Origin: Prorocentrum cordatum | Lineage: Eukaryota > Sar > Dinophyceae > Prorocentrales > Prorocentraceae | Assembly: GCA_963575745.1 (NCBI GenBank) | Contig: CAUYUJ010018475.1 | Coordinates: 125,593 to 189,592 of the forward strand | DNA: 64,000 nucleotides | Direction of reading: 5' to 3' | In this document: one piece after another, positions 20,555-30,962 of the stretch | Numbering within the stretch: the first letter of the stretch is position 1 | How the letters are laid out: the number at the start of each line of letters is the position of its first letter | Position numbers and translations under genes: made by a program | The notes under the pieces: model-generated | Seen by the model: the letters and a program-made list of their open reading frames with translations, nothing else | Told to the model about the DNA's origin: nothing | The model's database searches: none

Positions 20555-21190
20555 GCCTGGGGCCTCCTGGGGCCTCCTGAAACCTACTGGGGCTTCCTGG
20601 GGCCTCCAGGAACCTTTTGGGGCCTCCTGGGACCTCCTCGGGGGGATTCATACCCCATGAGAGGCCCTATCTATAGCAACATACGTACATAAAACATCGC
20701 GGATTGGAGCCACAAGAGAAGGGCAATCTATAAGAACACAAGTAAAACATCAAGGAAACGTGCCCCAGGAGAGGCCCAATGTATAGGAACATGAGAAAAC
20801 ATTTAGGCTTGTGTACACAAGAGAAGGACAATCCATAGAAACATACGTATGGCATCAAGGATTCGTGCTCCAGGTGAGGCCGAATCTACAGGAGCATACG
20901 TAAAACACATGGGATTGGAGCCACTCCTGTTGCCTTCTGAAGCCTCCTGCTCCTGGGGCTTCTCGGGGCCTCCTGTTGCCTTCCGGGGCCTCCTGGCGCT
21001 TCCTGTGGCCTCCTGGGGCATCCTGTGGCTTCCTGGGGCCTCCTGGAGCTTCTTGGGGCCTCCTGGAGCCTCTTGGGACATCCTGTGGCCTCTTGAATCT
21101 TTCTGTGGCCTCCTGATGCCTCCTGGGACCTCATGTGGTCTCCTGGGGCCTCCTGGAGCCTGTTGGAGCCTCCTGTGGCGTCCTGAAGAG
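20555..21190. repeat. TCCTGGGGCC minisatellite, two blocks
   Basis: Units of about 12 bases (GGGGCCTCCTGG, GTGGCCTCCTGG and variants) fill 20555-20640 and 20925-21190. The block between (20650-20920) consists of AT-richer, about 60-bp imperfect repeats with ACATACGTAAAACAT and CCAGGAGAGGC phrases. Confidence 0.75.
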
Positions 21191-21239
21191 AACATGTGCC
21201 CGCGAGTCCGGCCGCCAAAACATGCAAACCGACCGAAGC

Positions 21240-21775
21240 ATCCTCAAAATCTGGCCCACCTGGGGTGTGCAAGTGAGCGCCTCGCTCGAGACATCCTCCA
21301 AATCTGCTCCGAAAGCGAAGGATGTTGGGACAGAAAACAAGCAAACAACTTGAGACATCCACACGAAACGGCCGCGAACCGGACCGTGCAATACCCCTCA
21401 GCGGCCCCCCTTAGGCGTGTGAAAATGAGCGCCTCCCTCGAGACATCCTCCAAATCTGCTCCGGAAACGAAGGACGTTGTGACAGAAGGCAGGCACACCG
21501 CTTGCGACATCCCCACAAAACAGCCGCGAACGGGACCGTGCAATACCCCTCGGCGGCTCCCCTTAGGGGAGTGAGAATGAGCGCCGCTCGAGACATCCTC
21601 CAAATCAGCTCCGAAAGCGAAGGATGCTGGGACAGAAGGCAGGCAAACCGCTTGAGACATCCCCACAAAACAACAGCGAACGGGACCGTGCAACACCCCT
21701 CGGCGGTCCCCCTAAGGGGTGCTGAAACCAGCGCCCAGCCTGAGACATCCTCACAATCTGCTGTGTGTTGAATAA
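21240..21775. repeat. 150-bp tandem repeats, about 3.5 copies
   Basis: Units begin near 21268, 21420, 21569 and 21720. Each contains GAGCGCC, CTCGAGACATCCTCC, GGGACAGAA and CGGGACCGTGCAA. Copies differ by substitutions and small indels. No coding potential is conserved across the copies. Confidence 0.8.
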
Positions 21776-21779
21776 GTCA

Positions 21780-21965
21780 GACAATGAAGGTCTGAGTATG
21801 AATAAGTCTGGGTATGAGTGGGTCTCAGCATAAGTAAGTCTGAGTATGAGTAGGTATGAGTATGAGTAGGTCTGAGTATTAGTACATTGAATATGATCAG
21901 GTATGAGTATGAGTAAGCCTGTGTATGAGTAAGTCTGTGTATGAGTAAGTCTAGGTCTGATGAGG
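21780..21965. repeat. GAGTATGAGTAAGTCT repeats
   Basis: Hexamer-based repeats (GAGTAT, GAGTAA, GTCT) alternate for about 185 bp and lead into the second DR-a copy. Confidence 0.75.
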
Positions 21966-22040
21966 AGGAGAAGAAGGGGAAGGAGAAGGAGGGGCAGGAG
22001 GCGTCCAAGTAATAACAGTAACCCCATATTATGATATGGA
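21930..22040. repeat. Direct repeat DR-a, copy 2
   Basis: It matches 20286-20400 in order: GTCTGTGTATGAGTAAGTCT, GAGGAGAAGAAGG and GAAGGAGAAGGAGG purines, then GGAGGCGTCCAAGTAAT and CCCCATAT. The pair flanks the minisatellite block in the same orientation. Confidence 0.6.
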
Positions 22041-22149
22041 GGACAACAAAAAGCCCATCTTAGGATGTGGGGAATCAGACACACCATCAATGGCGGAATT
22101 AATAATACTAATAGGAAGGGGCTGTGAACATAACAATATTAATACTAAT

Positions 22150-22405
22150 AAAGATCCGCCTCCTCGTCCTCAACAACATCATCAGATGCAGCAGCATCAT
22201 CCGCATCAGCATCAGCGTCATCATCGCGCGCATGGGCATCGTCGCCACCACCTCCATCGCCGTCATCATCAGCAGCAACAGCGCCAGTACTATCGCCACC
22301 ATCCATCACCCACATCACCATCATCATCGTCATCATCATCACCAACATCACCATCAACAGCATCAACACCATCATCAGCATCAGCATATCCATCGTCGTC
22401 GTCTC
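22150..22405. repeat. CAT/CAG trinucleotide tract
   Basis: CATCAT, CATCAG and CAACAG units. His-, Met- and Ser-rich frames across it are translation of the repeat. Confidence 0.8.
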
Positions 22406-23379
22406 AAATATTTTTCCTGAGATCGAACTCCGTGTATAACTACGTGCACTCAAAGCCCGATAAACAAATCCACTGGCCGAGAAATACGAATTCCCACTTG
22501 AAACGTATCAGCCGGGACGAGATCTAGAACAAAGCCGGAATTCAACGCTGAATGCTTCAGCCAGCGTTTGGCTCTAGACTAAAACTGGGGACTGCGCCAA
22601 ACAAAATTGTCTAACAGTCTGGCGCGGCCAATGCTGGAGTCCAAGTTCCGTGATTTTTCCCGGAGGAGGAAGAGGAGGAGGGAGGAAGAAGAGGAAACAA
22701 AAGAGAGAGAGGAAAGAGGGGGAGGGCAGTCCCGACCCCGGTAGGGGACGGACGAAGGATCCTAAGCAAAGCATCGGACCCACCTGCAAAAAACAGAAAA
22801 GGGGAGGAGGAGGCAGAGGGCGGAGAAGGAGAGGAAAAGGAGGGAGCCGAGCAGGGAAAGGAGAGAATAGCGACGAACTTGTGCGTGCGCAATCCAGCCT
22901 TAAGCTGACGACGCACAAGGTCCCACACGAGCAAGCTAGATGGCAGGATCTGAACATATGATAGCTGTAGGGCGAACGGCCAGGCAAGTATAACGAGCAG
23001 TGTGGAATCGGACTTGGGGGGGGGGCAGGGGTCGGGAAGCTCTGAGAGCAAACCGCCCCTGTCGCCCCTAAGGCGGTGAGCGCCGCCCCGCGAGACAGGG
23101 ACCAGCGCCACTGAAAGTAAAAAACTAGCCAGAAACTAATCATGCAATGCGAAGCTGTGATCGAAGCGAGGGAGGCGGAGAAAGGGGGAAACGGAGAGGC
23201 TCCAATGCAGCCCAAACGAAGCGGGCCCTAGCTGCAATATCCTATGGCTTGGGCAACGGCACGGGCTGCTCAGGCAGAACTCAGGGGACGAGTCCGGAGG
23301 ACATGGGCACGAGGTCCATGTGGGTGACCCTGCCACCACCCCATAAGACAATACCAAATCCTCGAAGCCCTCACGCGTA
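22406..23379. other. Unresolved stretch with a GGA tract
   Basis: 22650-22870 is GGA-rich. On the minus strand, 22970-22870 reads SYVQILPSSLLVWDLVRR, which could be a short coding remnant. No family, start or splice signal decides it. Confidence 0.25.
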
Positions 23380-24010
23380 GGTGATGATGCTGGCGACGGA
23401 GCTGGCGTCGGTGCTGGTGTAGGTGACGGCGATGGTGCTGACGGTCGTCTCCAGAGTAACAAATACAAAAGGCAGCGGGATATCTACACCTGGTGCTACT
23501 GGAATTCCCGTTCGAGCCGGAGGACCCGCTGGAATTCCCGGCGCGGAGGACACCCTGGAATTCCCGGCAATGCGGGCGCAGGGCCCAAGAGGCAGCGGGA
23601 TATCTACACCTGGTGCTACTGTGCTAATGGACTTCCCGTTCGAGTAGCCACCATTCGAGTGCTTGGTGCGCAAGCGTCATATAGAGGTTTACCGACGGCG
23701 GAATAGGGGCATCCACCACCTCTTTTGCACAGGAAGGCGCTGGCGTTGGTGCTGGCCTCGATGCTGGCGACGGTGCCGGCGTCCGTCCTGACGTAGACGC
23801 AGGCGGTGGTGCCGGCGTACGCGTTGGCGTCGGTACTGGCCTCGGTGCTGGCGTCGGTGCCGGCGTCGATGCTGATGTCAACGATGATATCGGGGCTGAT
23901 GAAGTCGGTGGCGTAAGCGCCGGCGCCGGTGCCGACGTTCGTGCTGGCGTTGGTGCTGGCGTCGGCGCTGGCGTTAGGGCGGGTGTTGCCGCGGGCATTC
24001 GTGCTAACAT
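23380..24010. repeat. GGTGCTGGCGTC minisatellite with two copies of the 20-mer core
   Basis: About 12-bp units (GGTGCTGGCGTC, GGTGCCGGCGTC) run over 23380-23440 and 23740-24000. Between them, TATCTACACCTGGTGCTAC occurs near 23481 and again near 23601 inside a 120-bp duplication, together with three GGAATTCCCG words. The core is the one repeated in the VNTR at 3300-4205. TPAPTPAP-type frames on the minus strand are repeat translation. Confidence 0.75.
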
Positions 24011-24039
24011 ACCCTCACCTACCAAATGCCGGGTGGAAG

Positions 24040-24175
24040 CATTCCCCTCGCGATCATGATCGCTACCAGTACCATGGCCATCACCATCTGCACCAGCATC
24101 ACCACCACCATCACCAGCAGTAGCAACATCAACCCTAATCTCTGCATCATCATTCTGATCAGCATCAACACCACG

Positions 24176-24239
<64 letters not shown>

Positions 24240-24300
24240 ACAACAACAACATTAACCTCAACATCATCATGACAATCATCAACAGACGCATCAGCATACT
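24040..24300. repeat. CAT/CAA trinucleotide tract
   Basis: Interrupted CATCAC and ACCATC units build up to a nearly pure (CAT)n run at about 24176-24240, followed by CAACAACAA. Confidence 0.85.
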
Positions 24301-24499
24301 CACCATCCTTACCATCACGGTGTGCACGTCGACGGTGAGGACGAAGACGACGGCGACGACGCCGACGACGGGGACGGCGGCGGCGGCGGCAATGACGACG
24401 ACCTCCCTCCCGCAGCGGTGACGGCAGTGCCCAAAAACCCGTGCGGCCTCGAGTAACGCGACGTTGCTGTCCCTCTCGGCACGCCTGGGCGTAGGACAA

Positions 24500-24930
24500 G
24501 GGAGAGGAGGGGAGGAGCGGGGACTGGCGGGAGGGGGGACTGCTGGGGAGGGAGAGGTGGACGAGGACGGGGGGGAGGAGGAGGAGGAGGAGGAGGAGGA
24601 GGAGGAGAAGGAGGAGGAGGAGGAGGAGGAGGAGGAGAGGAGGAGGAGGAGGAGGAGGACGACGACGACGCAGACGAACGCAAAAGAGGGAGGATGGGGC
24701 GAGACGGCGGGGGGGGTGGGGGGGGGAGACGGGAAGGGACAGGGGAGGGCCAAGAATAAGGAGGAGCTAGGGATCAGAAAGAGGGGGCGAAGGGGGAGTA
24801 GCGGGAGCAGGTGGTAGAGGGGCAGGGGGGTGAGAAGTGTGAGGAGGAAAAGGAGGAGGAGGAGAAGGAGGAGATGGAGGAGGAGGAGGAGGAGGAGGAG
24901 GAGGAGGAGGAGGAGGAGGAGGAGGGGCTT
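24500..24930. repeat. GGA tracts
   Basis: (GGA)n runs at about 24570-24660 and 24845-24925 with GGGGGG interruptions. Glu-rich or Pro-rich frames are repeat translation. Confidence 0.85.
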
Positions 24931-25199
24931 TCGGGTGAGAGAGAGGAGTGTGAGAGAGAAATGTGTAATGAGGCGAGACAGGAGGACCGAAAGTGATGAC
25001 GAGGAGGAGAAGAAGGAGAAAGAGGGGAAGAAGGAGGTTCCCTAACGGTAAAAAAGGCGACGTAAGAGCGACGGGCGACGGGCGCCCCCCTAACATGTGG
25101 AACAGACTGAACAGGGCAGAAGATTGGGCGCAGACTCTGAGCTCATCACCCCTTCTGACCACCCCTTCTGGCCACCGTAAGGGCTATCCAAGAAGAAAA

Positions 25200-25838
25200 C
25201 TCGCGCATCATTGACAATATTAGCCGTGCGCTGCTTATGGATGTCCTGGATAAAACCATGCAACACCGCGCGTGCAGGCCCCTTCTTGTGCCAAAGAAAT
25301 CAGCCCATTCATAACCAGTGATGTCAAACTCACGCGAAGCTCACCGAACACAGTTTCGATCGATCGGCGCGCAGGGGTCCATGTCATCTGCCTCGCACTT
25401 CTGGTGCGCCGATCTCCAGATGGCAGCGCGCCCCGATGTAGCCCCTACGTTGCGAGGCCCCCATCGCGGGGCCTGCGCGCGGCGATGGAAGGTGATCCTA
25501 AACAGCGTCCACTCCGGGTCCTGCACGCGCAACTGCCATTCAAGCAACATAGCACTCGAATCGAGGAACAGGTTGCACATGCCGGACAACGCTCCATCGT
25601 GAGTTTCGCGAATAATGCCTCACTTGTCGAGATGCACAATTGACGACCGCATCTGGCAAATCCTGGCAAAGATGCAGCCAAACCAGACCCATCAGCGCAA
25701 AGCGTCCGTCCCCAAACGACCCGCCCTCCCCCCCCAGCCCAAGCACGGGCTGTGATTCTGCCGCGTCGTCGGGAAACGGCGGCAAGGGTGGCAGCCCATT
25801 ATTCAGGTAAGAAGTGCCCAGACCTCCGGCAATGCTGC
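25200..25838 (-). pseudogene. LINE A RNase-H-like 3 prime end
   Basis: Minus-strand pieces near 25310-25260 read EWADFFGTRRGLHAR, matching the final A-D-x-x-A-x-x-G-A-x-x-H of RNase H domains in this LINE type. An earlier FGDGRFALMG could be the D-G-S strand, altered. The frame is broken several times. Confidence 0.4.
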
Positions 25839-26469
25839 CTAGGTTGGCAATCGTTGCAGCACGGTGATCAATAGCGCCATCGGGGGGCCTGTCTTCCCCT
25901 GTGGGAACGCAAGAGCGCGGAGCAGGGAAACCCACGCCGAGTGGATGGAGCCGCGGTCATTCACCCAGGAAGCATTGTTATGCAGACGCTCCGACATGAT
26001 GCACCAGGCTCTGCACAGCCTGCAGTGGGGGGGGACCTCGCCTTTTAAAACGCACGAAACACATCTCGCTACCAGAGGCACCGTTGCATCGAACATCGGG
26101 TTGAATCGATCATCCTGCTGAGTGGCTGTGTACAATGTCAAGCGCGACGAGGGCTCGGCCCCCGCCACCCCTCCAGCGAACGCGCGCAGCTCCCTTCCGG
26201 TAGCGTCCGAGATCCCAGACACCCGAGCCCCGTGACCAGCCGAAGGCAGGAGCTCCATTCTACACAGGACCATGACAGCCTCCCCATACGCATGCCTAGA
26301 GTCCCAAACCTTCCGACGCCCAGCCTGGAGATTGCGGGGCCTTCTCCCCTCCTGGATGCGCAGCACTCGCGCGTCGTGCACATCGTGCCCAAAGTTCCAG
26401 ATGGCACTGTGCTCACTATTGCCTATGGACTTAGCGTGCTTGACCCAACGGACATCAGCAACGACCGAG
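25839..26469 (-). pseudogene. LINE A post-RT region
   Basis: An open stretch reads RNLQAGRRKVWDSRHAYGEA, MELLPSAGHGARVSGISDAT, LRAFAGGV and SSRLTLYTA. The helix with many Arg, then G-x-L-P-x-A-x-x-G and the L-R-x-x-A segment, is the connection region seen after the RT palm in this LINE type, and LINE B has a parallel copy at 42105-41575. No catalytic role is known to me. Confidence 0.6.
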
Positions 26470-26960
26470 CTAGAAACGGCGCTGCTTTTGCTGGGCTGGA
26501 TGATCAGGGGGCCCGACATCGTCGCAAAAGCTCCATGCGATGGCGGCCAGCCAGCGGCCGCCATCGCCGCTGCCCCCCACCCGCCCCGAATCCCCCCGCC
26601 ACCCGACCCAGCGAAAACAAATTTCGTTAACCTGGTCTCGCAGCTCAAGGCCAAGACGCGCCAACTTGGCTCTGACCGCTCTCCTGCGCAGTAGCACCAG
26701 CACCATGGCAGTGGCATGCGAGCGCCCAGCAACAATCCCTAAGTAGCTTGGGGCGAAGGGAAGGAGAGAGACTCGAGAAAGCACGAAGAGAGTGGGGCTG
26801 AAGGTGGGACTGGGCGGCCATCCGCGCAAAGCGAAGAAAGGACTGCAAAGCTCTAGCTTCCTCCACCAACTTGAAAAATATGAGCATGTTCTCGCATGTC
26901 TTCATATCCATGAACACCGCGAGCTGAGCCGCTCCATCCCCGGTTTAAAATTCAATTCCA
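26470..26960 (-). pseudogene. LINE A reverse transcriptase fragments
   Basis: Two frames together cover a palm segment: MDMKTCENMLIFFKLVEEA with AAQSHLQPHSLRAF, then after a shift YLGIVAGRSHATAMVLVLLR. The first matches the D-x-K-x-x-F/E helix region and the second the G-I-x-A-G-C-S-x-A-T motif B of LINE RTs, with Cys replaced by Arg. The Y-x-D-D motif is not identifiable after the frame decays near 26.6 kb. Confidence 0.7.
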
Positions 26961-27779
26961 AGGTGATGTCCGACAAGGATTTCCCAGGTCCTGCTCCCCG
27001 GAGACATCCCGATGGGCGCCGGGGCTCCCGCTGCGTGGGCACCCCCTTGCGATTGCGGCCCCATGCCCGAACTGGGGCCATCGCCGGAGCGACCAACCCA
27101 CCACTTCCTGATGGTTTGGGCAGTCAGACAAGCTGCGCGAGAAGACTGCGGGAGGGCCAGAAAGAACGCTCCATGCATTTCATAGACGGATCACCGAGAG
27201 CCTGAAAGCCTGGATCACCCACGACGTCAAACAACGCGGCGCAAAATAAGATTGGCCACCCCCCCCGCACCAAGGAAACACGCACGCGCGCGCGAATCCT
27301 GCCTGGAATTCAGGACCGAGACTGCGCGCAGCAGACCCCACTGTTGAGCGCCAGCTGGCAGCGAAGGCGCCGACGCACCACGGGGGCCCCAAATGTTAAA
27401 CCACAACCTTACTACCTCGCGGTCCGATCCGCAAGCTTGCATGGCAGGGCAAGGGTATTGGGCAAGAGACTGGCGCCACATAATTCTTGCAAGGCTCGTC
27501 ATCTGGCGCGGAAGCGCGCAAACATGGCGCTGGCTTCAGCCCGCGCCCAGCATGCGTTTGCTGACTGTTCGGCGAGGCGCCTGGTGGCGCCTTCCGATTT
27601 CACCGCAATGGCAGCGACAGAGACATCCAAATCTGCCCTAATCTGTTCAGTCGTGGCCAGCGGCAGCCCGAACTAGCTCCGCAATGCCCGCCCACGCAAG
27701 AGCGCGCCACGAGCATCCTGGCCTAGGCTCTCTCGGGGCAGCCCCGAGGCCTCGGAGCCCGCTTGTCTCGACGGGCGAC

Positions 27780-28060
27780 TCTCTACCAACCGTGTTGAGT
27801 TACAGAAGGTGGCGTGGATACATGACCGCATTCTCCCGGGCCCTGACACCTGCGGTCCTGGCTCAGAGGCTCTGAGACACGATGGAATATACAGTTCCAC
27901 CCCACGGCGACGAATGTCGGCGCGTCGTTGCCAAGGGGCCTGCAGCGCACCAGCGACCGCACTGACCCACGCCGCAACGCCCCACTCCCTAACCTCCGCG
28001 TTAAAACCGCCGCCGACTATCCAGCCGAGGCCTGCGCCACTAAGCCGAGCAAAGAAAATG
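27780..28060 (-). pseudogene. LINE A endonuclease fragment
   Basis: Reads GLGWIVGGGFNAEVREWGVA, then WVSAVAGALQAPW and RRRGVELYIPS. This corresponds to the G-G-D-F-N segment and following TC/RG-x-x-D region of AP-type endonucleases of LINEs. Here the Asp of GDFN is Gly (GGT where GAT would be expected), which would remove a catalytic residue. The upstream endonuclease motifs are not clear. Confidence 0.65.
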
Positions 28061-28142
28061 CGCGGCTGCTGCAATGCCTGAACGCTGCTCTGAGACCACT
28101 CTTCTTCTTTCGCGCAAAACCAAAACACACAAGCTGGCGCAC

Positions 28143-28389
28143 ATGAAACTCCCGCCCCCCCGCCCCCCCCCAGCGCGCCCACAGTCGACGAGGCAGGGGC
28201 AGCGACTGCCCTCCGCGCAAAGGCCCCGCGGGCAGTTCGCTTGCAAGCCGGGCCGCCCTGGCGCAAATGAAACTCCCGCCCCCCCGCCCCCCCCCCAGGG
28301 CGCCCACAGTGGACGAGGCAGGGGCAGCGACCGCCCTCCGCGCAAAGGCCCCGCGGGCAGTTCGCTTGCAAGCTGGGCCGCCCTCGACG
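28143..28389. repeat. 123-bp tandem duplication
   Basis: Two consecutive copies (28143 and 28266) begin ATGAAACTCCCGCCCCCC and continue through GCAGGGGCAGCGAC, CAAAGGCCCCGCGGGCAG and TTGCAAGC. Unit length is 41 codons, so frames pass through on both strands. Confidence 0.85.
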
Positions 28390-28554
28390 GCACCCCGCGC
28401 GGCGCAGCCAGGCGCGCCCGCTCAGAGGGACGCGGCCGCCCTCCTCGTGAAGGGCCCCGCGAGCGCCGACGAACCGAAGGCTCGGGGCTCTCCGCTGCAG
28501 AGCCCGAAAGGCCGCAGCCAGGCGATAACGGCGTTTCCACGCCCCCCCAGCTTG

Positions 28555-28757
28555 GACACCCGAAATGGGTACCGAAAGAATGGGTACAATGCCCAACAGC
28601 AAATGTTGTCCCAAACCAACAGCGGCCGCTGTTAGTTTGGCGGCCTTCTGTCTCAAATGGACACGGGCCGCGGCGGCGCGGACAGCGAGTCCTGTTCAGA
28701 ATGAACAGGAACTGCTGTTGGGCATCGTGCCCATTCTTTCAGTGCCCATCTCGGGCG
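28555..28757. repeat. Nested inverted repeats within LINE A
   Basis: Outer imperfect arms of about 45 bases (28557-28602 and 28710-28757) share GAAAGAATGGG and ATGCCCAACAG. Inside lie a 30-base palindrome centred on GCGGCCGC (about 28611-28640) and TCCTGTTCA-gaa-TGAACAGGA at 28690-28710. The size suits a small foldback element that inserted in the LINE. Confidence 0.75.
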
Positions 28758-29031
28758 TGCAGACCCAGGAGCTGGGCCCAGCGGCCCCAAAGAAGGGGCC
28801 GGCATTCAAGCTGTCCGCCGCCGTCCCGAACGCGACCGACACCGACGTGCAACAGCATGCCAAGCTGTAGACGAAGCTTGAAGACTGGCTTCCTCTTGCT
28901 GCCTCCAGCCTTTCAGTGACTGGCATAGCTTGTGGACCTGACCACGCAGTTCGGGCTTCATCTTCAACTGCATCAGCGCCTGGTTTTACGCGCGAAACTA
29001 CGCATGCCATCAAGGTCGTCGTCGTCGTCGT

Positions 29032-29711
29032 CTACTCTGGCGCACCAATGTTGATTCCTCCTGGCGCCGATGACGAAACGGCAGCTGCAGCTGGTGGCAA
29101 TGCTGCCGATGCTGCCGCTGGGTCGCACTGTGCCGGTGCAGCTGCGGGAGTTGGTGGGCTAGCAGATTGTGCCTCCCGCGTCTCCTTTTTACTGCGCTCA
29201 TACACTCTGGCCTCCTCCAGGATGCCGCCGAGCTTCTTCGCCATCTCCCTCATGCCTCCCAGCGCCCCGAGGACCTGACCCAGCTTGTCGATCTCGACGC
29301 CCAGCGCTGAAATCATGCCACCTTCGGCCTTCTCACCTACAACTGGTCGCGGCACCTGCGATGAAAGACATAAATGATGGGTCTGTTCCTCCGAGATCTT
29401 TAGCCCTTGCTGTTCAACCTCGGCGATGAGCCTCCTGTGCCTTGAACAGCGTTTTTTGCGCCGCTGCATGGTTTCATTGTGGTTATCCTTCCGCTGCTGT
29501 AGTTTGGACGCCTAGAGAAGAAAACAAACAACGTACGCAACATCGCTGGCACTGGCTTGGCCTCCCCGAGCTCAAAACGGATACGGGCACGCTCAGCTCC
29601 GAGGGCCTTGCACGCTGCCGCGAAGTCAATGTCCTTGAGCCCTCTGATCGCCCGCAGCGAACTATCGATCTCATCCATCCGCGTCATCTGAGCAGCCGTC
29701 GTCGAAACCAA
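29032..29711 (-). pseudogene. Leading frame of LINE A (coiled-coil-like)
   Basis: Two overlapping minus-strand frames carry MDEIDSSLRAIRGLKD, then after a shift IDKLGQVLGALGGMREMAKK and ILEEARVYERSKKETRE, heptad-like and charged. Position ahead of the endonuclease suggests the 5 prime part of the LINE polyprotein or ORF1. The next stretch is Ala/Pro-rich. Confidence 0.45.
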
Positions 29712-30470
29712 GATACTATATGTATTGAATGCACCTGGCCTTCCGAAACCGCTGCCTGCGAGGTCGCAAGGCGCACAATTGCCATGGCCAGCTGCCTGTC
29801 AAGCGACACCACTCTCGATGCCTGCCACGGTGAAGTGTCCGATGTGCCCGACACTCCGCCAACTCCTCCTCCTCCTCCTCCTCCTCCTCCTCCACCGCTG
29901 CTGATAGCCTTGCGCCTGACAGGCCCGGATAAGTGGGCCTGGCCTCAAGAAAGGGTGCTTATTACTTGGCGACACCGTGCTCATCGTGCTGGTGCGAACC
30001 GCAGACCAGCGGTGTCAATTTTGTTCACAACGGAACAAGCACCTTGCGCCAGAATCGCTACGGACAAGTGAGGAGGACGGGAAGGAACGGGAGGAGGAGG
30101 AGGATGATAAGACGAAGGATAGCAAGAAGGAGGGGGAGGGAGAGGGGGGGGGAGATGGCGAGGTAAAGGCTAGGGATGAGGACCCCCTAGAACGCCCCAG
30201 CACTGGATCATCCTGCTCGTCTTTCCCCTCTTCGTATCTGATCATCAAAGATGTAGGATAATTTCCTCCTTTTCCCCTCCATCATAACTTATAGTTTAAT
30301 GCGTGTGCTGCCAATTGGGCACATTGCATTGGCCAAGCTGACGTTCGACGACGACGCGCCTCCTCTCCACATCCATGTACCCCCTCTCACACCTCCATGC
30401 GCCCTCCTGCTTCCTCCCCATCCTCCTCATACCCTCCTCCTTCTTCCTCCCTGCTCCCTCCTCCTCCTCC
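29712..30470. other. No supported gene; TCC and GGA tracts
   Basis: A (TCC)n run lies at 29860-29892 and GGA-rich sequence at 30070-30160. Other sequence has ordinary complexity and short frames only. Confidence 0.4.
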
Positions 30471-30962
30471 TCTTCCTTATGTGCTCGATCCCGGAAGCTC
30501 TTTTTAACATACATTCGTGTCCTTGTGTGCCTTTCAATGTCTTTTAATGCTCTTTGTAGGCCTTCTAGTGCCTTTTGTGTCTCGGTCGTTGCACGTGCGC
30601 AGGATAGCCGCCTTCCTCCCGTCTGATCTCTCCTCTTGCTCCTGCTGCTGCTCTTCATCGGTTTCCTCCTCCTCCCCCTCCCCGCCCGCCCTTCCGCCGC
30701 CGTCACCCCCGCCGCCGCCGTCTCCTCCCCCGTCCCCATCCCGCCCTGCCCGTCGAAAGTTTGCCTGAGGGCGGCCAGGCGAACCCGCTGGGGATGGCGG
30801 CGGCGGAGTTGGTTCCACACTTTTCTGGCCATCCTGGGGCAGCTGCGACGCTTTCTGGCGGACGAGGGCCAGGAACTGACAGGCGCCGACGTGGGCGCGC
30901 TGCGCCGCCCATGTCCGAGGCCGCGCCCTCGCTTCGCGGCGTGGCCGCGTGGCAAGCGCGCC

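Larger units (their letters stand above)
25200..29711 (-). mobile_element. Decayed LINE-type retrotransposon A
   Basis: Minus-strand order is a coiled-coil-like leading frame (29.7-29.0 kb), endonuclease (about 28.05-27.8), reverse transcriptase pieces (about 26.96-26.6), the post-RT region (26.5-25.84) and an RNase-H-like end (25.8-25.2). Frames shift repeatedly, so it is a relic. The order fits non-LTR elements with an AP-endonuclease, RT and RNase H. A tandem duplication and nested palindromes lie between the leading frame and the endonuclease. Confidence 0.75.

Noticed and set aside
28074-28919. 281-codon plus-strand frame
   Set aside because: It is antisense to LINE A and crosses a 123-bp duplication whose length keeps frames open.
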